From assembly GCA_049698695.1 (NCBI GenBank), contig JBAVYH010000121.1, forward strand, positions 14,637-78,636: DNA of 64,000 nucleotides, given 5' to 3'. Position numbers and translations under genes: made by a program. The notes beneath the pieces are model-generated. The model did not search any database. It was not told the DNA's origin and saw only the letters and a list, made by a program, of their open reading frames with translations. The DNA is from Bog-375 sp049698695. GTDB taxonomy: Bacteria > Acidobacteriota > Terriglobia > Bryobacterales > Bryobacteraceae. Of this stretch, positions 1 through 8,672 are shown one piece after another. Each line of letters opens with the position of its first letter. The stretch's first letter is position 1.

Positions 1-1
1 T

Positions 2-634
2 GCCTGGGACCAACGGGCACGTGAGAACGCGTGGCATTTTATAGCGACAGGGAAGAGTAACTGGACGGAGGAGGAGTTCTTTGCCTCCGGCGATCGCACC
101 GTTGCCGACCACATACTCTCGGATATGCCGAATATCTGCCAGGGAAAACCTGCGGACCGGATGCGGGTGCTTGAAATCGGTTGCGGAGCGGGTCGCATAA
201 CGAGGGCTTTAGCTCGTACATTTGGCGAGGTCCACGCAGTTGACGTGAGCGGCGAAATGGTGCGGCGTGCACGCGCCGCCCTATTCCAATTCCCTAATGT
301 CCACTTATATGAAAACAACGGTATGGATCTGACGGTTATACCGGAGCTGACGTTCGACTTTGCTTTTTCATACCTCGTTTTTCAGCACATTCCCAGTTAT
401 CGAGTCATCAAGCGGTATATTCAGGAGACCAACCGGTTGCTGGTGCCGGGAGGATTGTTCAAGTTTCAGGTCAGGGGAAACACAGCGGACGAATCCAAGG
501 GGACCGATACCTGGGTTGGATTTGCGTTCTCCGATGAACGGGCACGAGCTATCGCCAGGGACTGCGGCTTCGAGGCAAGGTTTCAAGCGGGAGCGGGCAG
601 CCAGGACTTCTGGTTGTGGTTTTTTAAGAACTAG
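2..634 (+). CDS. Class I SAM-dependent methyltransferase (5' truncated by window edge)
   Basis: The frame is open from the first bases of the window, so the start lies upstream; 210 residues are visible. The sequence VLEIGCGAGRITRALA is motif I of class I Rossmann methyltransferases, followed by an acidic motif II (VHAVDVSGEMV) and the LLVPGG post-motif of the UbiE/type-11 group. The N-terminal part (RENAWHFIATG, then WTEEEFFASG) looks like the conserved lead-in of a group of acidobacterial methyltransferases of unknown substrate. The gene is visibly AT-richer than the glycosyltransferase that follows it, which may mean separate origin. The substrate cannot be read from sequence. Confidence 0.85.
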   Translation, partial: AWDQRARENAWHFIATGKSNWTEEEFFASGDRTVADHILSDMPNICQGKPADRMRVLEIGCGAGRITRALARTFGEVHAVDVSGEMVRRARAALFQFPNVHLYENNGMDLTVIPELTFDFAFSYLVFQHIPSYRVIKRYIQETNRLLVPGGLFKFQVRGNTADESKGTDTWVGFAFSDERARAIARDCGFEARFQAGAGSQDFWLWFFKN

Positions 635-796
635 GCGCGGCGGGAGGCAACCACGGAAACCACTGCGCGGCGACCAATGATAGCGTGTAAATGGAGATAC
701 GGCGGGACCAGAGCCGGCCTCCGTGGCTGGAATGGTCTGTAACCGTACACGGTGCGGGCAACGTCTGTTAATTCTGCGCATAGCATCGAGTTGCCG

Positions 797-1951
797 ATGA
801 ACCTGACCGAGATCATTTTGTTCGTGATCGCCGCCGCGCCACTGGTTTATTACACGATTGCCATTTTCAGCACCTGGCGTTTCTTCCGGACGGCGCGCAG
901 AAGCACGGCGAGCCCTTCCGATTTCACGCCCCCCGTCAGCAATTTGAAGCCGATCCGCGGCGCCGATCCCGAAGCTTACGAAAACTTCGCCAGCTTCTGC
1001 CGCCAGGATTACCCCGATTACGAGCTGGTGTTTTGCGTGAGCGACGCCGAAGACCCCGCCCTGCCGGTGATCGAGAAACTGCGGCGCGCTTTCCCGGAAC
1101 GGCCGATCCGCGTGCTCTACGGGTCCGGCCGCGACGCCGCCAACGACAAAGTGGCCAAGCTCGACCGCCTGGTGGCCGAAGCCGCTAACCCGTTGGTGGT
1201 GATCAGCGACAGCGACGTTCGCGTGCGCCCGGATTATTTGCGCACGGTAGTGAGCGCGCTGGCTGATCCGAAGGTGGGCGCCGCGACCTGTTTCTACGTG
1301 ACGGCGCAGGAGAAGACCTTCGCCGACCGCCTGCACTCCACCGGCATGCTCTCGGACTTTTACGCCGGCATCATCGTGGCCTGGCAGTTGGACGGGGTCA
1401 AGTTCGCGCTCGGGCCGACCATTGCCACCACGCGCGAGCGCCTGGCGGGCTTCGGCGGGTACCGCGCGATCGAGAACATGCCCGGCGACGACCTGCTGGT
1501 CGGCCGGCTGATTGCCGAGCAGGGCTACGAAGTGAAGCTGCTGCCGTACACCGTCGAAACCGTGGCCGATTTCGCCTCCATCCGCGAGCTGATGCACAAG
1601 CGCATGCGTTGGATGGTGGTGATGCGGCACATGCGGCCATGGGGACACTTCGGGCTGCTGTTCACGCAGGCGGTACCGTGGCTGCTGGCGGTGGTGGCGC
1701 TGGCGCCCGCCGCAGCGGCGCTGGCATATTGGGGAGTGTACCTGGCCATGCGGTGGTTGCTGACGTGGATGATCGCCGCGTGGGGACTGCGGCAGCCGGG
1801 AGTCGCCCGGAAACTGCTGCTGGTGCCGCTGTGGGACGCGGTCGCTTTCGGCATCTGGGCCACCAGCTTCGCTCGCCGCACGCTGCGCTGGCGCGGCCAC
1901 GATTACCTAATTCAGGATGGCGCACTGGTCCCCGTTGCCACCCGCGAGTGA
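797..1951 (+). CDS. Membrane GT21-like glycosyltransferase (ceramide glucosyltransferase / HpnI-like)
   Basis: 384 residues. An N-terminal hydrophobic helix (about residues 5-25) precedes a GT2-fold catalytic domain with ISDSDVRV as the D-x-D site and KRMRWMVVMR as the (Q/R)xxRW acceptor motif of processive or lipid-acceptor enzymes; C-terminal membrane helices follow. This architecture is that of ceramide glucosyltransferases and of HpnI, which adds N-acetylglucosamine to bacteriohopanetetrol. It should act at the inner face of the cytoplasmic membrane on a lipid acceptor. I chose the ATG at 797 over an upstream in-frame GTG at 752 because the membrane segment begins right after it. No other hopanoid gene adjoins, so HpnI is only one possibility. 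Confidence 0.8.
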   Translation: MNLTEIILFVIAAAPLVYYTIAIFSTWRFFRTARRSTASPSDFTPPVSNLKPIRGADPEAYENFASFCRQDYPDYELVFCVSDAEDPALPVIEKLRRAFPERPIRVLYGSGRDAANDKVAKLDRLVAEAANPLVVISDSDVRVRPDYLRTVVSALADPKVGAATCFYVTAQEKTFADRLHSTGMLSDFYAGIIVAWQLDGVKFALGPTIATTRERLAGFGGYRAIENMPGDDLLVGRLIAEQGYEVKLLPYTVETVADFASIRELMHKRMRWMVVMRHMRPWGHFGLLFTQAVPWLLAVVALAPAAAALAYWGVYLAMRWLLTWMIAAWGLRQPGVARKLLLVPLWDAVAFGIWATSFARRTLRWRGHDYLIQDGALVPVATRE

Positions 1952-2005
1952 GTTGGCGCTCGGGACTCGTGAGGAAAGCGCCGGCCGCGGAACTCGTTAC
2001 AGCGC

Positions 2006-2365
2006 TCAGCGCGCCAGCAGAATGATGCCGCCCAGCACCAGCAGCGTGCCGGCGGCGCGGCGCGGTCCCACCTGTTCCCGCAGCAGAAGCTTGGCGGCCA
2101 CCGTCTCCAGGATGAAACTGGCGGCCGAGACGGGCACGGCGAAGCTCAGCGGCTGCGATTGCACCAGCGCCATAAACGCGAAAAACGAAAACGCATAACA
2201 GACGATGGAGAGGATCAGGTACCGCCGGCGCGCCACCGTCAGCGCCAGGCGCGCAATTCCGCGGGCACTAACGGACTGTTCTCCCGCCCGCTTCAGCTCG
2301 TAGCTTTGCAGCAGGTCGGCCAACGCCGTGGCCACCACGGTGATCGCAACCAGCAGCCACTTCAT
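2006..2365 (-). CDS. Small 4-TM DMT/EamA-like membrane protein (second of a pair)
   Basis: 119 residues, nearly all hydrophobic, with four predicted membrane helices and a charged loop between the first two. The end of the sequence (LREQVGPRRAAGTLLVLGGI) matches the closing helix of EamA/DMT half-domains. Its ATG (2363-2365) overlaps the TGA of the upstream gene, so the two are translationally coupled. Such paired four-helix proteins, for example ArnE/ArnF, work as heterodimers that flip lipid-linked sugars or export small compounds. The role here is not shown. The start follows from the ATGA overlap; the longer open frame upstream runs through the partner gene in another frame and is not coding. 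Confidence 0.75.
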   Translation of the reverse strand: MKWLLVAITVVATALADLLQSYELKRAGEQSVSARGIARLALTVARRRYLILSIVCYAFSFFAFMALVQSQPLSFAVPVSAASFILETVAAKLLLREQVGPRRAAGTLLVLGGIILLAR

Positions 2366-2769
2366 TTCGCGGAAACTTCTTTCGTGGTATTTTGCGGGGT
2401 GGATCCCACCACGGCCACGCCCGCGAAGATGAGAAACGCAGCCAGCCAGCGGACGGCCGTCACCTCTTCGTGCAGAAACACTTTGCCCAGCGCGGCGGCC
2501 AGCACGTAGCCTACCGCGGTCACCGGCAGGACAAAACTCAAATCGGCGACGCTGAGCAGCGCCATGCGGGTGAACAGCGAGAAGATGAGCATGGCGATGC
2601 CGGCCGCCACCGCGGGATCGAGCATCGACTGCAGATACGCCGCCGGATGCACGCTGAGCGCCGCGGGCAGGCGCTTGGTGCCCCATGCCAGCATCAGGTT
2701 GCCGCAGCCCCTGAGGCCGATGAAAAGCAATACCAGCAGGTAGGTGCGCGCGGTTCTTGGCTGATCCAC
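2362..2769 (-). CDS. Small 4-TM DMT/EamA-like membrane protein (first of a pair)
   Basis: 135 residues with four predicted membrane helices. ADLSFVLPVTAVGYVLAA and LHEEVTAVRWLAAFLIFAGV are typical of EamA/DMT half-domains, in which an acidic residue precedes the final helix. It is the upstream member of a two-gene unit and overlaps its partner by four bases (ATGA). The pair faces the glycosyltransferase gene at 797-1951 tail to tail. A lipid-linked sugar flippase made of two small subunits, like ArnE/ArnF, is one reading; a small-molecule exporter is another. Family assignment is good, function unknown. Confidence 0.75.
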   Translation of the reverse strand: MDQPRTARTYLLVLLFIGLRGCGNLMLAWGTKRLPAALSVHPAAYLQSMLDPAVAAGIAMLIFSLFTRMALLSVADLSFVLPVTAVGYVLAAALGKVFLHEEVTAVRWLAAFLIFAGVAVVGSTPQNTTKEVSAK

Positions 2770-2864
2770 GCCCTGATGATAACAGCCGTGCGAGGGCGTT
2801 TAGGCTTCATTACTCGACAGTGCACCCGGTGGCCGGCGACTGAAGGGTCATCTAACAGCGGCTG

Positions 2865-3944
2865 TTACGCCAGGGTGAGACTGGCTTCGGCGGCGGTGTC
2901 GAAGCCGGCGAACTCCTTCCGCAACAACTTGGGGAAGGCCGCGGCGGCGATCATGGCGGCGTTATCGGTGGCGAGCCCGGGCGAGGGGAAGTGAACCGGA
3001 TAGGGGAGATGGGCCGCGAGCGCGGCAGCGCGCAAGCCGGCGTTGGCGCTGACGCCGCCGGAGACAATCAGCGCACGGGCGTGGATCTGGTCCGCGGCAG
3101 AGGCGGCGCGCGTCAGCAGTTCGGTGATGACGGCGCGCTGGAACGAGGCGAGCAGATCCAACGTCTCGGGCGGCGTGACCGCCAGCCATTGGTCGAGCGA
3201 AACAGGGCCTTCGGCGCGGGCCAAGGCGCGGCGGACGGCGATTTCGGCGGCCAGATCGCGCGCTTCCACCCAGCGCAGCACGGCGGTTTTCAGCCCGCTG
3301 AAGCTGAAGTCGAGCGCGTTCCCTTTCATCCTGGCGAAGGTGAAGCGCACCGCCAGCGGGTTGCCGTGAGGCGCCATGCGGTCGATGATGGGGCCGCCGG
3401 GATAGGGGAAACCGAGCAGCTTGGCGACCTTGTCGTAGGCTTCGCCGGCGGCGTCGTCGCGGGTCTTGCCGAGCAGGACATACCCGAAGTTCTCGTCGAC
3501 GCGAAACAGGTGGGTGTGGCCGCCGCTCGCCACCAGCGCCAGCGCGGGCAGCTCCACCGGGGCGCCGGCGCGGCGCGATTCCAGAATCACGGCGTGGATG
3601 TGGCCTTCAATATGGTTGACGGCGATCAGCGGCAGCCCGCGCGCGAAGGCCAGCGACTTGGCGTAAGTGAGGCCCACCAGCAGCGATCCAACCAGGCCTG
3701 GTCCCGACGTAGCGGCAATGGCGTCGAGGTTGCCGAGCGAAACCGCGGCGCGCTCCAGCGCCTCGCGCACCACCGGAACGATGGCGCGCAAGTGTTCGCG
3801 CGAGGCAAGCTCCGGCACTACGCCGCCGTACTTGCCGTGAGTGGCCATCTGCGACGCGACCACCGATGACAGGACCATTTCGCCGTTCTCGACCACAGCG
3901 GCAGCGGTTTCGTCACAGGAAGATTCGATGCCCAGAATGTTCAC
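2865..3944 (-). CDS. tsaD: tRNA N6-adenosine threonylcarbamoyltransferase TsaD
   Basis: 359 residues, within the usual length of the family. TsaD transfers the threonylcarbamoyl group from threonylcarbamoyl-AMP to A37 of ANN-decoding tRNAs, in complex with TsaB and TsaE. The sequence has the ILGIESSCDET N-terminus, the metal-binding HIEGH motif (about residues 111-115), the PGLVGSLLVG segment and SGGVSANAGLR near the end, all hallmarks of the Kae1/TsaD ASKHA fold. The start is taken as the GTG at 3942-3944, because family members begin with (M)xILGIESSCDET; an in-frame ATG at 3980 would add 12 unusual residues. It stands alone here, without tsaB or tsaE beside it. Confidence 0.95.
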   Translation of the reverse strand: MNILGIESSCDETAAAVVENGEMVLSSVVASQMATHGKYGGVVPELASREHLRAIVPVVREALERAAVSLGNLDAIAATSGPGLVGSLLVGLTYAKSLAFARGLPLIAVNHIEGHIHAVILESRRAGAPVELPALALVASGGHTHLFRVDENFGYVLLGKTRDDAAGEAYDKVAKLLGFPYPGGPIIDRMAPHGNPLAVRFTFARMKGNALDFSFSGLKTAVLRWVEARDLAAEIAVRRALARAEGPVSLDQWLAVTPPETLDLLASFQRAVITELLTRAASAADQIHARALIVSGGVSANAGLRAAALAAHLPYPVHFPSPGLATDNAAMIAAAAFPKLLRKEFAGFDTAAEASLTLA

Positions 3945-4081
3945 TATTGGACATCGTAGCGCGGCGATTGGTGATAACATTAACCCACCGACACGGAATT
4001 CTCATCCGCCCGCACTCGCGGATCACTTGCCGGGGAAAGGCAGCACTAGCTTCCGACAGGACGTTGGCATAGTCAAGTCAA

Positions 4082-5674
4082 TTGCAGATCTTGCTCTACA
4101 ACCCTGACAACGGGGTCACGCAGAACTTCATGCCGCACCTCTGGATGTTCCTTCTGCAGGCGCTTACACCCAGCGGGCATGAAGTGGTTCTGATCGATGG
4201 CAATACGCAACCGATGAGCGACGCCGAGCTGGTTCAGTTCGTGCTCGAGCAGCGGATCGGACTGGTCGGAATCGGCGCCATGACCCGGATGATCGCGAAA
4301 GCGTACCGGGTGGCGGACGCGATCCGGGCGACCGGCATTCCGGTCGTCATGGGCGGACCGCACGTGACGGAGGTTCCGGAGGAAGCTCTCGGCCGGGATG
4401 GCGGACCGCGCCACGCGGACGCGCTGGCTCTGGGCGAAGCGGATGAAACCTGGCCGCGAATCGTGGCGGACGCGGCGCGGGGCGAACTCAAGGAGATCTA
4501 TTCTCCGGTGGACGCGTTCGGGCAGGAACGCAAGCCGAGTTTGCTGGATTACCCGATGATTCCCTGGGACTCAATCGACCTGCGGCAGTTCAACCGGATT
4601 CCAGGCTTCTTTCGTCCCATCATGCGGCACTTCGGGTTTGAGTGGGAGACATTTCACATTATCCCGATTGAATCCGGACGCGGCTGTCCCTATGGATGCG
4701 AATTCTGCACGGTAACGGGTTTCTTTGGCGACTCGATCCGATTCCGCTCCAACCGCAGCATCGTGGAGGAGATGCTGAAGATCAAGGAGCGCGCGCGAAG
4801 CAGCAGCGGTAAGGCCGCCGTGTTCTTCGTCGACGACAATTTTGCGATCAACGCCAAGCGGACCAAGTCGCTTTTACGCGATATCATTGCGGCCGGCGCC
4901 CAACTGTCATGGGTGGGGCAGATCAGCGCAAACCTGTTAAAGGATGAAGAGCTGCTCGATCTGATCGCCGCTTCGGGCGGGAAATGGATCTTCATCGGGA
5001 TGGAGTCGCTCGATCCCGCCAATCTGGCCAGCGTCAACAAGAGCTTCAACAAGCCGGCGGATTACGCCCGAGTGCTGGAGGCGCTGGCCCGGCGCCACGT
5101 CTATGCGATCACTTCGTTTATCTTCGGACTGGATAACGACGCTCCCGGAGTGGCAGAGCGTACGCTTGCCGAGATTCGTAAGTGGCCGCCGGGGCTGCCC
5201 GTGTTTGGACAGATCACTCCGTTTCCGGCTACTCCCTTGTATGACCGGCTGCTAAAGGAAGGACGGCTGACGCGGCCGAAACACTGGCTTGAATTCGCTC
5301 CGTTCCGGATGGCGCACACGCCTCTGAAGATCACAATCTCCGAGGTGCAGGATGAGGTTACGTACGCCTGGAAGAACTCTTACAGCCCGGCGGCAATCGA
5401 AGGCGCGCTGGAATCGATCGCGGATGAGCCGGCAGCGTACAAGATCAGCCATCTGATGTCGCGGCTATTCTTCCGCGGAATTTATTTCCAGCAGAAGGGG
5501 GCGTGGAGCTGGCTGAAACTGGCCGCGCGGAACCGGGGCGCAATCTATCGCGTGGTAAAGGACTCGCTGACGCGGTGGCACGGCGCCGAGTCGCCTGCCA
5601 ACAGGCGAGACTTCAACGGTTCGTTGGAGCCATCTTTGATCGAGAACGCGCAGCCGGATAGCGGCGGCGACTGA
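4082..5674 (+). CDS. Cobalamin-binding radical SAM protein of unknown substrate
   Basis: 530 residues. The N-terminal 135 residues form a B12-binding-type Rossmann domain (IGLVGIGAMTRMIAKA, then VVMGGPHVTEVPEEAL). The radical SAM core follows with CPYGCEFC (Cys 202, 206, 209) binding the 4Fe-4S cluster, then VFFVDDNF and KWIFIGMESLD. A C-terminal extension of about 130 residues is helical. Class B radical SAM enzymes of this layout methylate or rearrange unactivated carbons, including hopanoid C-methylases and HpnJ-like enzymes. The start must be TTG at 4082, since an in-frame TAG lies twelve bases upstream and no ATG is near. No pathway neighbours point to a substrate. Confidence 0.85.
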   Translation: MQILLYNPDNGVTQNFMPHLWMFLLQALTPSGHEVVLIDGNTQPMSDAELVQFVLEQRIGLVGIGAMTRMIAKAYRVADAIRATGIPVVMGGPHVTEVPEEALGRDGGPRHADALALGEADETWPRIVADAARGELKEIYSPVDAFGQERKPSLLDYPMIPWDSIDLRQFNRIPGFFRPIMRHFGFEWETFHIIPIESGRGCPYGCEFCTVTGFFGDSIRFRSNRSIVEEMLKIKERARSSSGKAAVFFVDDNFAINAKRTKSLLRDIIAAGAQLSWVGQISANLLKDEELLDLIAASGGKWIFIGMESLDPANLASVNKSFNKPADYARVLEALARRHVYAITSFIFGLDNDAPGVAERTLAEIRKWPPGLPVFGQITPFPATPLYDRLLKEGRLTRPKHWLEFAPFRMAHTPLKITISEVQDEVTYAWKNSYSPAAIEGALESIADEPAAYKISHLMSRLFFRGIYFQQKGAWSWLKLAARNRGAIYRVVKDSLTRWHGAESPANRRDFNGSLEPSLIENAQPDSGGD

Positions 5675-5727
5675 GCGCGGAGAGCCGGGCATGCACGCGC
5701 CCTACGGGTGCGAAACGGGCACCACGA

Positions 5728-7572
5728 TCACGAGAGAACCCGAGGGCCGCCGGCTGCCTCAAAAGCCGCTCGGGCTTGGGTCTCGCGGCTGAGGATCGCA
5801 TCCAGGACATGCCTATAATCCGGCAGTCCGGCGAGCGGCCGCAGCCATGGATCGCGCTCTAAGGCAGTCGAGCAGAAGAAGCCTTCATCCACCAGATCGT
5901 GTATGGTCTGCAGAGCGTCCCCGTGCGCGCCGGCCCGGGCCAACTGCCGCGCCAGGTAGAACTTGATTTCCGGATCCCACGCCGGATGCACTGCGAGTGC
6001 CTGCCTGACAGTCTCAAGGCTCCGGGCGTGGTCGCCCTGGAGCGAGAAACGCAAGGAGTCGATCATAGCCGGAAATTGTCCGCCGGGAGAACTGCGCCGG
6101 CTCAACAACGCGATGGCCTCAGCCTCCCGCCCGGCCGCGGCCAACGCCGCCAAATCCATATAGAAAAGAGCGCCCGGCGGGTACAGCTCAAGCGCGCGCT
6201 GGTAATCTCCCAGCAGGAAAAACGTATGAGCCACACTGGTCGTGATCCCCTGATCGAGACTGCGTGCCCGTTGGTGGGCCCGGATCGATTCCTCCAGGAG
6301 GCCGCAGTAACGGCAGGCCTGAACCAAGCCTCCGAACAATTCGGGATCGTTGGGATGCCGCTCCGCTTGCCCCAGCAGCCGCACCACGGCCGCCTGGGCG
6401 TGCCCTGAATCGGCCTCGATCGACGTGTAAAGATTGTGCGCGATGGGCAGGTCGGGACTCAGCGCGAATGCACGGTGAAAAGCCCACTGCGCCAATTCCA
6501 GGCTGGGCGGCCCCTCCTGGCCAAACTTTTCCAGGAACCGGCAACACCGTCCCAGGCGGGCCCACGCCGGAGCGTAGTCCGGGTCTTCGTCAAGGCATTC
6601 ACGGTACAGGTCCCGCGCCATCGCCACGTTCTCAAAAGTTCGCTGGCTCTGGACATGGTTGGCGCGCAGGTAGAATTCGTAGGCTCTCGCGGAAGCCGGC
6701 ACATTGTGCGCCAAAACCCGCCGCTCGCGCTCGGTCAACCGCAGCATCAGCAATTCGACGATGCCGCGCACCAGGCTGTCCTGAACCTCGATCGCGTTAT
6801 CGCGCCTGATCTGGCAGACGTAAGACCCGACCATGGTGCCGGTCGGTGCACTGATTAACTCCGCGCTGACCCGCAGTTGGTCGCCCTCACATAAGATGCT
6901 TCCTGCCAGCAGCATGTCTACGTCCGCTTCCCGTGCGATGTGCCTGGGATCCTGCCGGCCTTCCGCTAGCCGCGCGGCGAGCAGGCTGGAACGTACGGTG
7001 AGGGAGCGCAGTCCGGCCAGCGACGCCGAGATCGCCTCGGGCAGGCTGCGCCCGAGGAAAGCGATGCGCTCGTCGCCGTTCATGATCGCAAACGGAAGCG
7101 CGATAAACCGGATGACCCGCTCCGGCGGCGTTTCCTGCGGCGAGGTCGAATTGGCAGCCGCCGGGCTCGAATTCCAGACACGTGTTACCGCAGGGAGGAA
7201 GCGATATCCCAGCTTCGGGACCGTCTGGATACAGGAGCCACTGGCCCCGGTCTCCTCCAGAACCTTGCGCAGGAGCGAGATCTTACTTGCCAGGCTGGCT
7301 TCTTCGACGAAGGTATCGGGCCACAACGCATTCATCAGGTCTTCTTTGAGCATCAGATGGCCGGGGTTGCGGACCAGCAGCAGCAATGTTTCGAAGGCTT
7401 TGGGCGGCAGGGGCAAGACCTGGTTGGCGCGGCGCAGAAGGCGTTCGCCGGGCACGAGCCGGAACGGGCCGAAGGCATAAGCTTGGGGCTCCGCCGCCTC
7501 AGTGCGGGCTGTGGAACCCGGAGGGACGGCGGCTTGATCCGGCGAGTTCGGCGACGTCCGTTGCGGTTTCAT
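5728..7572 (-). CDS. CadC-like winged-helix transcriptional regulator with TPR repeats
   Basis: 614 residues. Residues 30-125 are an OmpR/PhoB-type winged helix (FGPFRLVPGERLLRR, LPPKAFETLLLLVRNPGHL, LRKVLEETG, IQTVPKLGYRF). There is no receiver domain. The middle (about 150-290) resembles the adenylate-cyclase-associated regulator region common in acidobacterial proteins (FLGRSLPEAISASLAGLRSL). The C-terminal half carries TPR-like helices (AYEFYLRANHV, APAWARLGRCCRF, LAIAHNLY-like segments). I prefer the ATG at 7570-7572 to the adjacent upstream TTG. The gene is divergent from the secreted-protein gene at 7704, and repeats lying in between make it a likely local or autoregulator. The signal sensed is unknown. 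Confidence 0.85.
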   Translation of the reverse strand: MKPQRTSPNSPDQAAVPPGSTARTEAAEPQAYAFGPFRLVPGERLLRRANQVLPLPPKAFETLLLLVRNPGHLMLKEDLMNALWPDTFVEEASLASKISLLRKVLEETGASGSCIQTVPKLGYRFLPAVTRVWNSSPAAANSTSPQETPPERVIRFIALPFAIMNGDERIAFLGRSLPEAISASLAGLRSLTVRSSLLAARLAEGRQDPRHIAREADVDMLLAGSILCEGDQLRVSAELISAPTGTMVGSYVCQIRRDNAIEVQDSLVRGIVELLMLRLTERERRVLAHNVPASARAYEFYLRANHVQSQRTFENVAMARDLYRECLDEDPDYAPAWARLGRCCRFLEKFGQEGPPSLELAQWAFHRAFALSPDLPIAHNLYTSIEADSGHAQAAVVRLLGQAERHPNDPELFGGLVQACRYCGLLEESIRAHQRARSLDQGITTSVAHTFFLLGDYQRALELYPPGALFYMDLAALAAAGREAEAIALLSRRSSPGGQFPAMIDSLRFSLQGDHARSLETVRQALAVHPAWDPEIKFYLARQLARAGAHGDALQTIHDLVDEGFFCSTALERDPWLRPLAGLPDYRHVLDAILSRETQARAAFEAAGGPRVLS

Positions 7573-7598
7573 CAAGAAACCATCAAGTTTCCGTCAAG
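7572..7598. promoter_or_regulatory. Three direct repeats TCAAG with 11-bp period, candidate winged-helix operator
   Basis: TCAAG occurs at 7572-7576, 7583-7587 and 7594-7598, exactly 11 bp apart. OmpR/PhoB-type winged helices bind head-to-tail direct repeats of about this period. The first repeat touches the start codon of the divergent regulator gene, which fits autoregulation. Binding is inferred. Confidence 0.45.
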
Positions 7599-7643
7599 AC
7601 TTCTCCGGCCCGGGCCGGTGATACTGTTCCCGTACTGGTCCGG

Positions 7644-7663
7644 CCTGAAAACGGAGTTTCAGG
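7644..7663. repeat. Inverted repeat CCTGAAA-N6-TTTCAGG in the divergent promoter region
   Basis: A perfect 7-bp inverted repeat with a 6-base spacer lies 40 bp upstream of the secreted-protein start at 7704 and between the two divergent genes. It could be an operator for a dimeric regulator or a short hairpin in the transcript. Confidence 0.35.
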
Positions 7664-7703
7664 TCCTGATCTATACAAATTTTAGCGTAAACGGAGGATA
7701 GAT

Positions 7704-8390
7704 ATGAGATTCGCAACGTTAGCACTGCTGGGATTCCTGCTGCTGGGATCTCTCGCTCCCTTGAACGCCGGCGAGCCAGCCGGCGCGTCCCAGGTTGCCA
7801 TCGGCTTTTCGGGGGGGTCGACCTGGCTCCCGGATTATTCAGGCGGCACCTGCATGTGGTACCTGCCGTTGGTTGCAGGATACACCGTTTTCAATGCTGA
7901 CGGCAGCTATAGCCCGGCATTGTTCTACCTGCCGGGTCCCACCAATGCGCCGAGCATGCAAAATGCTTACCTTCTCTGGGTCTCGGATTTCCAGGCGCAG
8001 TATATGGACGACCCAAGCAAAAATAAGTTTATCCGCGTGCAGGCACCGGCTGGAACGGCCACCATCTATTACAGCGCGACCCCGTTGGCGCGGGATCTAA
8101 CGGACCCCATCCACAATAATCGGACTACTTGGGGCACGCCCGTAGCAACTTTTGTCAGAACTGCCGGAATGCTCTATACGACCGACGGATTCGCGTCAGA
8201 CACGTTCATCTTCTCAGCCACGCTGACGTCGTTCAAGACGTTTACGTTGAATGGAAAACAGTTCAATTTCAAGAAACTGATCCCGAACGGCATGACCTGC
8301 CACGAGGCCGGCCTTAACGGCAGCACGACAGAAATCGGCAACTGCGTCGCGATCGGCGGTGGCAGCACGCTGCTCCTGACGGTTCAATAG
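7704..8390 (+). CDS. Secreted hypothetical protein
   Basis: 228 residues with a clear Sec signal peptide (MRFATLALLGFLLLGSLAPLNAG, cleavage near residue 23). A strong ribosome site (GGAGG) precedes the ATG by 8 bases. The mature part is rich in aromatic, Gly, Thr and Ser residues and has two widely spaced cysteines (CMWYLP and MTCHEAG) that could form a disulphide. I recognise no domain. It is divergent from the winged-helix/TPR regulator and is the most likely target of that regulator. The protein should be exported across the inner membrane. Confidence 0.75.
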   Translation: MRFATLALLGFLLLGSLAPLNAGEPAGASQVAIGFSGGSTWLPDYSGGTCMWYLPLVAGYTVFNADGSYSPALFYLPGPTNAPSMQNAYLLWVSDFQAQYMDDPSKNKFIRVQAPAGTATIYYSATPLARDLTDPIHNNRTTWGTPVATFVRTAGMLYTTDGFASDTFIFSATLTSFKTFTLNGKQFNFKKLIPNGMTCHEAGLNGSTTEIGNCVAIGGGSTLLLTVQ

Positions 8391-8467
8391 CGCGCTAAAC
8401 CAATTGGGAAGCGGCACGAAGACACTTTGGTCTTGAGGGATGGGTCAGAAGTATAAGTTACGTTGCG

Positions 8468-8513
8468 GGGTGGCCGGGGCTTCGCGCACTTTCGCCGTGC
8501 GTTTCGGCCACCC
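8468..8513. repeat. Long imperfect hairpin (GGGTGGCCG / CGGCCACCC)
   Basis: A 9-bp perfect outer stem encloses a second stem (CGCAC / GTGCG). It lies in the 282-bp gap between two secreted-protein genes and is not followed by a T run, so it is not a simple terminator. A related stretch (GCCGTGCG.TTCGGCC.CCC) recurs near 51175-51195. Confidence 0.4.
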
Positions 8514-8672
8514 GATGGTTTGAGCGGTAACGTCGTTGCTGTTAGCCCAATGGATGGCGGACAAGATCAGGCCAATTCGTTCGTTGTCTTCGACGCCGGC
8601 ACCCCAGCCTGAAAGCCTACATTGGCAGGGCCCGGCTTCATCACGTGATTCGACGGCCGGGGGGAGACCAAC

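Noticed and set aside
368..1900. A 510-codon open frame on the minus strand
   Set aside because: It runs antisense to the methyltransferase and glycosyltransferase genes, shows no family motif, and is rich in Arg, Gly, Ala and His as expected for the mirror of a GC-rich gene.
2865..3980. Longer start for tsaD at 3980
   Set aside because: The additional 12 residues do not fit the family N-terminus, which begins at the GTG at 3944.
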